Positions 1 to 7,200 of a stretch of DNA of 14,590 nucleotides are shown piece after piece. This DNA is from Chloromonas sp. AAM2 (taxonomy: Eukaryota; Chlorophyta; Chlorophyceae; Chlamydomonadales; Chlamydomonadaceae), in NCBI GenBank assembly GCA_004335635.1, contig QAXH01006273.1, forward strand, positions 3,055-17,644. Reading direction: 5' to 3'. The notes beneath the pieces are model-generated. The model saw only the letters and a list, made by a program, of their open reading frames with translations. It was not told the DNA's origin and ran no database searches. A program made the position numbers and the translations under genes. The first letter of the stretch is position 1. The number at the start of each line of letters is the position of its first letter.

Positions 1-84
1 AAATTAAATTAATTTTATAATGAATTAAATTATTTTATAAACTTAAATTTTTAAAATTTAGTATGAAAATCTATGATTTTTATA

Positions 85-105
85 TACGAAATCTACAATT
101 TCGTA
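85..105. repeat. Small perfect hairpin, 8-bp stem
   Basis: The arms TACGAAAT (85-92) and ATTTCGTA (98-105) are perfect inverted complements around a 5-base loop. The layout matches the hairpin at 301-325 (TAC, then A-rich, then a 5-base loop, then the mirror). It could be part of the 3' untranslated region of rpl5 or of the next gene to the left, but its distance from rpl5 is large. Confidence 0.5.
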
Positions 106-300
106 CTTAGAAAATTGTATCCAATTGGTATTTTGTATTTTCTACCGATGGGTATTAATGTAAACGTTTAAAAAAAGCACATACGTAAAAAAGTGTATAG
201 TTAGTAAATTTTTTTTTCTCGTTAAAGTTAAACAATAAAGTTTATTTAAAGAGGGGGGCTTTTAGTAAATTTTACGTTTAACAAGATCTATAATATAATA

Positions 301-325
301 TGTACCAAATATTCAATTTGGTACA
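301..325. terminator. Hairpin in the rpl5 3' region
   Basis: TGTACCAAAT (301-310) pairs perfectly with ATTTGGTACA (316-325) around the loop ATTCA, giving a 10-bp stem. It lies about 140 bases downstream of the rpl5 stop codon on the minus strand, so it may be a 3' end-processing or mRNA-stabilising stem-loop of the kind that ends many chloroplast transcripts. The stem is directly visible; the role is inferred from position only. Confidence 0.4.
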
Positions 326-465
326 AAAGTTCTTTACAAAATAACTTTAATGTTTAACAAAAATCATATAAAATTTATTAATTTAAAAATAAAGTTTATC
401 CACCGTTTTACTTAAAAATCGTATATAATTAATATGATAAATTTAATTAAATTTATTTACAAAAT

Positions 466-1011
466 TTATTTAAAAGGTAAACCGAATTCTTGTAAAAGGC
501 TTAATCCTTCTTCTTGTTTTGTTGCTGTTGTTACAATAGAAATATCCATACCACGAATTTGGTCAATTTTATCATATTCAATTTCAGGGAACATTAATTG
601 TTCTTCTAAACCTAAACTATAATTACCTTTTTTGTCAAAACTTCTTGGATTAATTCCTTGAAAATCGCGAACACGTGGTAATGCTAAATGTATTAATCTA
701 TCTAAAAATCCATACATACGATTACCTCGTAAAGTTACAGCTACACCTACAGGCATTTGTTCTCTTAATTTAAAACTAGCAATTGCTTTTTTAGAACGTG
801 TAATAACACCTTTTTGTCCTGCAATCATACCCAATTCTTTTAAAGCCGAATCAACCATTTTTTGATTCTGTGATGCACTACCAATACCTCGATTAATTAC
901 AATTTTTTCAATTTTAGGTACTTGATGAATATTTTTGTATTGGAATTTTTTCATAAGTGTAGGAACAACTGTTTCTACATATTGTTTTTTCAATCTTTGC
1001 GTTTGTGCCAT
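466..1011 (-). CDS. rpl5: 50S ribosomal protein L5, plastid
   Basis: Encodes L5 of the chloroplast large ribosomal subunit, which binds 5S rRNA in the central protuberance. The 181-residue product is near the usual bacterial and plastid length of about 180. It opens with [19 protein letters not shown], and the body carries the L5 signatures NRGIG, the basic [19 protein letters not shown] block, [24 protein letters not shown] and the acidic C-terminal stretch [11 protein letters not shown] ahead of GMDI. The frame stays open 12 codons further upstream, to 1047, but the methionine at 1011 is chosen because homologues begin just before the RLK block and the extra codons lie in low-complexity spacer. 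No clear Shine-Dalgarno sequence precedes it. It is last of the rpl16-rpl14-rpl5 series on this strand, a conserved plastid order, and is probably co-transcribed with them. Confidence 0.96.
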   Translation of the reverse strand: MAQTQRLKKQYVETVVPTLMKKFQYKNIHQVPKIEKIVINRGIGSASQNQKMVDSALKELGMIAGQKGVITRSKKAIASFKLREQMPVGVAVTLRGNRMYGFLDRLIHLALPRVRDFQGINPRSFDKKGNYSLGLEEQLMFPEIEYDKIDQIRGMDISIVTTATKQEEGLSLLQEFGLPFK

Positions 1012-1104
1012 ATTTAATATATTTTTTCTTAAAGTGAAGCGAACCAATAAAAAAAAAAAGCAAAGCGGTAGAAGTAAAAAGAAAAGAAAATTATCTTTTC
1101 TTTT

Positions 1105-1136
1105 ATTGTTATTTAATTTTATTGTTATTTAATTTT
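1105..1136. repeat. Tandem repeat, 2 x 16 bp
   Basis: Two exact adjacent copies of ATTGTTATTTAATTTT (1105-1120 and 1121-1136) in the rpl14-rpl5 spacer. Slipped-strand duplication in AT-rich plastid DNA is the simple explanation; no function is suggested. Confidence 0.75.
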
Positions 1137-1221
1137 CATCTTTGATTTAACACAATATCAAATATTTTAAAATTTTGATGTTTGTGAGCTTTTCACTTTA
1201 TTTTTTTTTTAACTCATCTTT

Positions 1222-1259
1222 TTTAGGAAATTTATCCTAAATTGTATTAATTAATACAA
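1222..1259. terminator. Adjacent hairpin and 18-nt perfect palindrome 3' of rpl14
   Basis: TTTAGGA (1222-1228) pairs with TCCTAAA (1235-1241). Directly next to it, TTGTATTAA (1242-1250) and TTAATACAA (1251-1259) form a perfect 18-base palindrome. They lie about 110-145 bases beyond the rpl14 stop on the minus strand. Paired stem structures here fit a chloroplast 3' end-maturation signal between rpl14 and rpl5, but AT-rich spacers yield such palindromes easily, so the role is tentative. Confidence 0.35.
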
Positions 1260-1367
1260 ATTGATATTTTAGTCTACATAGTATATAAAATATATATATT
1301 TTAATAATATTTATATAATATTATTTTTAATCAATTATTTTAAAATTATAAATTAATTTTTAATTTA

Positions 1368-1727
1368 TTATAATACCTCTGGTGCTAAAGAGATAATTTT
1401 TGTAAAATTACGATCTCTTAATTCACGAGCAATAGGACCAAAAACACGAGTCCCTCTTAAATTACCTTCTTTATTAACAATAACAGCAGCATTATCATCA
1501 AATTTAATATTCATACCATTTGGTCTACGAATACCTTTTTTTGTACGAACAATGACTCCTCGTACAACATCAGATTTTTTTGTAGGCATATTAGGTATAG
1601 CATCTTTTACAACTGCAATAATTGTATCACCTATATTACCTGAACCGGAGCCTAAAACACGAATACACATTAATTTTCGTGCACCACTATTGTCAGCAAC
1701 ATTTAAATAAGATTGAGGTTTGATCAT
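1368..1727 (-). CDS. rpl14: 50S ribosomal protein L14, plastid
   Basis: Encodes L14 of the chloroplast 50S subunit, which sits at the subunit interface and contacts 16S rRNA and L19. The 119-residue product is close to the family length of about 122 and is recognised throughout: start [20 protein letters not shown], then [22 protein letters not shown], the basic [21 protein letters not shown], and the ending [23 protein letters not shown]. The ATG at 1727 is the standard L14 start. No good Shine-Dalgarno lies upstream, which is common for plastid genes of this group. It stands between rpl16 and rpl5 on the same strand, the normal order. No frame damage is seen. Confidence 0.97.
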   Translation of the reverse strand: MIKPQSYLNVADNSGARKLMCIRVLGSGSGNIGDTIIAVVKDAIPNMPTKKSDVVRGVIVRTKKGIRRPNGMNIKFDDNAAVIVNKEGNLRGTRVFGPIARELRDRNFTKIISLAPEVL

Positions 1728-2434
1728 AATTTATCGATTTATTAATGGATTTAATAGTATTTGGTTATTTTACTAAATAAAATACTAAGTTTTTTTTTTA
1801 TAATTAATAGAAAACTCCATTTTATAATTAAATTACCAAAAACTAAGGAGAAAGATTTTAACTTTATTATCCAATATACACAATTATAAAAATTTTCTAT
1901 AAAAAATCTGTTATCAAAAATAGGACCGCTTCCGCTTCGTTTAAGAGTGAACGGCCAAACGGTTAAATAGCTTTCTGTATATTTATATATATATTATTAA
2001 TTATAGTAGTGATACTCATTGGATTAAAATCTTTCTATATTTTTCATTCTTCATTTTTATAAGACAATACTGTAGTAAGCGGTAAAGGTTTTTGTGAAAA
2101 TATAATTTTATCCGCGAACTATATTCATATCAAATTATTCTTAAAATTTTTTTTAAGGGTCGAAAAATCTTTTTTATTTTTCGTTTTTTTTTATTTTTTT
2201 TTTTTTCCACTGCTTCGCTTTCTTTAAGAAAGAAAATTTTGTTCTGTTAGGTAATATTTTTATACAACCAAGTATAGATTTGGATAAAATTTTGAAAATA
2301 ATCGCTCCACGAAATCTTTTATAAAATAAAGAAATGCTATATTTCTTTAATTATCCACCGCATTGACGATTTAGTGTAGTGGTAATTTACCAAATTGTTG
2401 ATTTAGCATAGTGGTGATACTGATACTACACTCT
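1728..2434. other. Spacer between rpl16 and rpl14
   Basis: About 700 bases without a supported gene. It is AT-rich with long T runs (2161-2206) and small GC islands: a CCGCTTCCGCTTCG core at 1926-1939, CTGCTTCGCTT at 2210-2220, and an imperfect 24-base direct repeat near its rpl16 end. The GC cores resemble fragments of short dispersed repeats common in Chlamydomonas-type plastomes. No tRNA cloverleaf was recognised. Confidence 0.6.
2363..2432. repeat. Imperfect direct repeat and hairpin just 3' of rpl16
   Basis: A 24-base unit at 2363-2386 recurs at 2395-2418 with five differences (shared core GATTTAG..TAGTGGT.AT). In addition AGTGTAGT (2373-2380) pairs perfectly with ACTACACT (2425-2432), so the whole block can fold into a long stem-loop. 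It ends two bases from the rpl16 stop codon, placing it in the rpl16 3' untranslated region on the minus strand, where it could act as a 3' processing or stability element. That role is inferred from position. Confidence 0.5.
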
Positions 2435-2848
2435 TTAAAAAGAACCACGACTTAAAAATTTAGTTTTAATTGGCATTTTATATGAAGCAATTCTTAAAGC
2501 TTGACGTGCTACAATTTCAGTTACACCGCGAATTTCATAAATAATTTTACCTGGTTTAACAACGGCAACCCAATATTCAGGAGCACCTTTACCAGAACCC
2601 ATACGTGTACCAGCTGGACGAGCTGTGATAGGTTTATCTGGAAAAATACGAATCCATAATTTACCAGTACGACGTACATAACGAGTAAGAACACGTCTAC
2701 CCGATTCAATTTGACGAGAAGTTATCCAACATGGCTCTAAAGCTTGTAAAGCAAAATCACCAAAAGCTATTTTATTTCCACGATATGCTTTACCTTTTAA
2801 TCTACCACGATGTTGTTTACGAAATTTTGTTCTTTTTGGACTTAACAT
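2435..2848 (-). CDS. rpl16: 50S ribosomal protein L16, plastid
   Basis: Encodes L16 of the chloroplast 50S subunit, which helps form the A-site tRNA binding region near the peptidyl-transferase centre. The 137-residue product has the family length and its hallmarks from end to end: [19 protein letters not shown] at the N-terminus, [20 protein letters not shown], the [17 protein letters not shown] block, the [19 protein letters not shown] loop, and [19 protein letters not shown] near the end. The ATG at 2848 is the universal L16 start. Only a run of Ts (A-rich in the mRNA) precedes it, with no Shine-Dalgarno. In many plastomes rpl16 carries a group II intron in its first codons; here it is uninterrupted. 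In most green algae rps19, rpl2 and rpl23 come before it, but none lies in the 1.38 kb upstream. Confidence 0.97.
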   Translation of the reverse strand: MLSPKRTKFRKQHRGRLKGKAYRGNKIAFGDFALQALEPCWITSRQIESGRRVLTRYVRRTGKLWIRIFPDKPITARPAGTRMGSGKGAPEYWVAVVKPGKIIYEIRGVTEIVARQALRIASYKMPIKTKFLSRGSF

Positions 2849-3247
2849 TTTTTTTTTTTATTATTTAATGAAAAAAGATAAATTAAACTTTAATTTCAAC
2901 AATACGTTTTCAATATAACTTTTATTATTATTAAAAATTTATAGTTAACATTTAAAAATGTTATAAATAATTGAAAACTGGTAATTCCCTCGATTAAGTA
3001 GAACTCGTGAGTTAAACGATTGTAAAATATTCATATTAATTTTAGTTTATATTGAAATATAAATATATTTTTATATATTTATTTATTATTTAAAGTTTTT
3101 ATCTTTTTTAAAGTTTTTAAAAATTTTTTGATTAATTTATTAAAATCAGATTAATGTTATATATTAGAAACATTAATAAAATTTATTTTTTCTTAGCTTT
3201 AGCTTATTTGATTTTAATATTCGATTAACAATACTTTTTTAAACTTT

Positions 3248-3298
3248 AAACTCAATATGTCTGTTTTTTCATATATTCATACATTGAGTTTTTTTTAA
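3248..3298 (+). terminator. Hairpin followed by T run
   Basis: AAACTCAAT (3248-3256) pairs with ATTGAGTTT (3283-3291), with a further ATG/CAT pairing inside, and a run of Ts follows. This looks like a plus-strand terminator, but no plus-strand gene precedes it here. It may be left over from a former neighbour or be a chance structure. Confidence 0.3.
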
Positions 3299-3538
3299 GT
3301 ATAATATTAATTAATATTTAATTATAATTTTGAATTAAATTAATATATAAAATTAGTTGTTATTAGTTCAGAACCAATTAAAGGGGGTATATTTACAACT
3401 TCTTAGTTTTTTTTTAACTACACACAAAGTTCATTTCATTTTTCAGGAACGCGCACATAGTGAGGATGATCACTATTTTTTTTTATTTATCTAAATTAAT
3501 TAGTTAGAAACTACAAAAACAAAAAAATAATCATTATC

Positions 3539-3578
3539 TATTTATTTCTATTTATTTCTATTTATTTCTATTTATTTC
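3539..3578. repeat. Tandem repeat, 4 x 10 bp
   Basis: Four exact head-to-tail copies of TATTTATTTC, at 3539-3548, 3549-3558, 3559-3568 and 3569-3578. This minisatellite in the rpl16-ycf1 spacer probably arose by replication slippage and may vary in copy number between strains. Confidence 0.9.
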
Positions 3579-4078
3579 GTTCTTTAGTAGATATGTAATT
3601 TTTTTCTAGAAAGATTTATTTAAACATTAGTAAATTATTTACTATCTAATATATGTTTCTGTTGATGTATAGATAGTAATACAAAATATGTTTATATGCT
3701 ATGTAGACTAAATAGAATATAATTTTATTATATTCATTTTATTTTTTCTCATATTAATAATTATTGTTATAATTGTTATATGTACTAATGAGTATTTTTT
3801 TTAATAATTTATAATTATATGATATATTTATATAATAAATTTTAAAAGTATTGATATAATAAATATGAATATAAAAAAATAGTATTATAGACTTTAATAT
3901 ATAAAGTAGTATACTATAAAAAACGAATAATAAAAATTATTAATTAATGTATTTTATTTTCAAAAAAATTATAATTTTTGTTAATTAGATATAAATGAAT
4001 ATGCTTGAAATAAATTATAAACTAACTTTATTTATGTTAAAAAACATAAAATATATTATTTATTTTTCTATCTAGGTC

Positions 4079-4107
4079 TTGATATATTTTTGTAGAGTTT
4101 CTATTAA
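4079..4107 (+). promoter_or_regulatory. Possible sigma70-type promoter of ycf1
   Basis: TTGATA (4079-4084) and TATTAA (4102-4107) are separated by exactly 17 bases, the ideal spacing for a plastid-encoded polymerase promoter, about 125 bases upstream of the ycf1 start. The match to TTGACA/TATAAT is only partial, and in sequence this AT-rich such pairs arise often by chance. Confidence 0.2.
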
Positions 4108-4217
4108 TAAAAAAATGTTTATAATTTGAGTTAATTTTAAGGATATAAGGTAAAAAATATATTACAATATATACTATATATTGGAATTATATCGCAAAGC
4201 GAATAAAAAAATAAACA

Positions 4218-4224
4218 AGAAGGA
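4218..4224 (+). promoter_or_regulatory. Shine-Dalgarno sequence of ycf1
   Basis: AGAAGGA lies 8 bases before the ATG at 4233 and is complementary to the 16S rRNA 3' end. It is the clearest ribosome-binding site in the window and decides the ycf1 start. Confidence 0.7.
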
Positions 4225-4232
4225 TTATTTGT

Positions 4233-7200
4233 ATGATTTCTGTTCTTTCAGTAGTTACTTCCGTTAAAGATTATTTTGAAGTTGTTCATAAATTAATTGA
4301 ATATGATTCTGAATCATTTTCAAAATATACAGAATTAGGACCGCTTGTAACATATGTGGTTTTATCATTAAAAAACTTTATAATGGATTTTATTAGTTTA
4401 TCATGGTTGAAAAACATTTGGAGTTTACCTATACTAATACCTGATATAAGTTCAGCTATGATTTCAGAAATCTCAGTGTTAGATGGTTATTTTCATAATG
4501 CGTTTAATTTTTTAGAGACACCAGCATTAAGTACTAATGAAAAAAGTATAGGTTTAATAACAGGTATAGAAAAATTTAGTATAGGTATTTTAAATAGCTG
4601 TTTTTTATTTTTACCCACAAGTACAGCCCATATTATAACTTTAAGACGTTTTGTGATGCAAGGACTTGAAGCTGGATATATTTCAGGTTTAGGAACTATT
4701 GCAGGTAATGTATTTTGGTTAGCTAGTGTTATATTGGGTTGGCGTTTTTTTGTTATTCCTTGGTTATCATTAGATATTTTAAGATATATTTTAGGTTTTG
4801 CATTATTAGTAAAATATATGTGGGATAGTTATAATGAACGTAAAATGGTAGCAGAAGATTTATCAAAAAGAAAAATTTTCTCCTATGCTTCACTAAATTT
4901 TTTATTAGCATTAACTGAACAAACAAGTATTTATCCTTTTATTAGTAATATTTCAATTAGTCCAGAAGCTTCTATTCTAGAAACTTTCCCAGCTGATAAT
5001 TATATGCAATTTATTTTTATTCATGTTAGTTATTTATTAGGTATAGCTATTGGTAGTTTTTGTTTATTACAATTTACTTGTTGGTTTTGGGAAAACCCTG
5101 CATTTAAGTTATACATGTGGGTTATTTCATCATTTAAAGTTTCTACAAGTTTTTATTATAAAGCATTAAACTTTATTTTTTTATATTTAACAATGATGTC
5201 AGCTATTTCAAGTATTCCATATTATGGGTTAGATTATACTATAACAAATCCTTTAGGATTTGTTAACGATGATAGACTTATCCAAGATAAAAGTGTTTTA
5301 GAAACATCTTTTCTAGGAACAAAAGCATCTGATCGCAATACACGTCGTAATCGTGGAAGACATGGCCGTCGAGAACGTTGGAAACGTAGAATTAGAAAAT
5401 ATCGAACATTTGACGCTTCTTTATATGACCAAGGTATTTATGATTTATTCACTATTGAAGATTTAAATTATGGTTTTGATCGTTTTTGGTTGCGTAGAAA
5501 ATTAAGAAATCATAGGGTAAGATTTAGATTTTTCCCTGGTCCGTGGATGCGTTCGTTTAAAAAACAACTAGCAAAACCTAGATTAGAATCATATACCGGT
5601 CCACGTATTGAGTTTTTCAGAATTTTATTTGAACAAGTCTACCATCCTTCATTTCATGCACGTAAATTTACGTCTGGAGGAACTAATTCAACCTCCCCTG
5701 TGTCAAATTTAGATTCAACTAAAAATTCTTATTATAGAAATATATTTGAATTACGTGAAACACGTAATCTTAATCTAAAAGGTATTTCAAATAAAGAATT
5801 TGATACAAATCAAATAAACTCTTATTTAAATACTAAACAAAATACAATTCCTATTAAAGGAATGTATGGATTAAAAGATAATCTTATTCATGAGAATTCT
5901 ATGTTACGTAAATTTGTTCGTAAATTAGATAGCAGATTAAAAACTTCAGAAATTGTACGTAATTTTGATTCAAATAATAATAATAGTTCAAACTCTACAC
6001 CTTCTTTATCTTTAAAACAAGTGCGTAGCCCGGACGGGCTACGCACGTCCGCAAATTCTTTAAATAATAAGACTATTTATTCTAAACGTTGGAAAGCAAT
6101 TTTTTCTAAAATTTATCATGAACCAAAAACACAAATCCCTACATCCAATATTTTCTTTAAAAATGTACATCGTAATTTCTATAATAGTTCTTTAGTATTA
6201 CCAAATAAAATAAATCTAAGTGTTTTAGATCCTTTAGATCAAAAACAAGTTAAAAATACATTAAAATTAAATAAAGAATCAATTAAAAAACAAAGTTCAC
6301 GTATTAATACATTATCAAATAAAGATTTGCAAATATTACGTTATAGATCAGCTTTAACATTACCAAAAAATATAGATACAAATAGTGGTTTATCTGAAGT
6401 TAAATCTAACCAACCGTTTGTATTATTACATCCTTTGAAATTTTATTTACAACAAGAAGCAGCTCTTCAACGTAAATTACGTTATTATACACCAAATATT
6501 TTTAGAAAATTTTCTGTAGAAAATAATGCTCCTTATTTTCGTGTAATGATGAGACGTTATTTTTATAATTATAAACCAACAAATCGATGGGAACGAACTA
6601 TGAAAGTAGGTAGTTTACGTAAAGCAAGAAGAAAAACTACAAGAACTCCTCGTAAATTACGTTTACCTCAATTTGTTTCTATAGATACTAATAAATCTCC
6701 AAAGAGAGAAAATTTAAACTATACGTCTGAAAATATTTTAAATAATGAAAATAATTTAAATGATGGTTTACAAGAAACACCCAATTTAGAATTTACGTCT
6801 GGAAGAATTCAAAAACCAACTTTTAATTATTCTGTTGTAAGCAAAAAAGCTAGTCGTTATCGTTATCAAATTTACAAAGATGTAATGCAACATTGGTATT
6901 ATAGTCCATTTAATAGACTTTTATTAAAGTTTGATGTGGATAGTTTTATTAGACGTCAACCAAAACAACATTTTTTAACTTCAAAAGAAGAAAATTTATT
7001 ACATTTACGACGTTTTTTCCTATCTGAACATTATAATACATTACGTTGGTACACTAACATGGAACACTATAGAACAATGAAAACTAGAATTGGAGGTTCT
7101 AAAAGTTTTTCTTCTCGTGTTTATAATCAACAATTTGCAGGAACTTTTAAAAAGATACGACATTTATTTGCTATTACACCTACAATAAATAGTTCATTTT

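Larger units (their letters stand above)
1..465. other. AT-rich spacer downstream of rpl5
   Basis: No gene is supported in this stretch, which lies 3' of rpl5 on the minus strand. In related algae rps8 often follows rpl5, but no S8-like reading frame is seen here. The region is extremely AT-rich, with two similar small hairpins at 85-105 and 301-325 (listed separately), the palindrome CCAATTGG near 122-129 and a run of six Gs near 253-258. The short plus-strand open frame that starts at 434 is antisense to the end of rpl5 and is not a gene. Confidence 0.7.
1012..1367. other. Spacer between rpl14 and rpl5
   Basis: No gene is seen. The spacer holds a 16-base unit (ATTGTTATTTAATTTT) repeated exactly twice in tandem at 1105-1136; an A-rich/T-rich small hairpin just before it (about 1082-1104); a 7-bp hairpin TTTAGGA/TCCTAAA at 1222-1241; and a perfect 18-base palindrome at 1242-1259. 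Since rpl14 reads leftwards into this region, the hairpins are candidates for its 3' end or for processing between the two cistrons. The short frame at 935-1132 on the plus strand is low-complexity antisense sequence. Confidence 0.6.
2849..4232. other. Long AT-rich divergent spacer between rpl16 and ycf1
   Basis: About 1.38 kb between two divergently transcribed genes, so it must hold both 5' regions. I see no protein gene and no tRNA. Contents: an imperfect terminator-like hairpin with a T run (3248-3298), a four-copy 10-bp tandem repeat (3539-3578), a 10-bp hairpin (3639-3648 with 3670-3679), a small CGCAAAGCG palindrome core (4192-4202) and a possible sigma70-type promoter before ycf1 (4079-4107). 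The rest is extremely AT-rich low-complexity sequence. Confidence 0.65.

Noticed and set aside
434..622. 62-codon plus-strand open frame
   Set aside because: Antisense to the end of rpl5; no Shine-Dalgarno or recognisable protein.
1012..1047. Upstream ATG extending rpl5 by 12 codons
   Set aside because: Homologues begin near MAQ..RLK; the extension is spacer-like and adds nothing conserved.
935..1132. 65-codon plus-strand open frame
   Set aside because: Antisense to the rpl5 start, then low-complexity Lys/Leu-rich spacer translation.
2521..2709. 62-codon minus-strand open frame
   Set aside because: Lies inside rpl16 in another frame; a shadow of the real gene.
2849..4232. tRNA genes in the long spacer
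   Set aside because: No T-loop GGTTCGA-type core or paired acceptor stem could be found.
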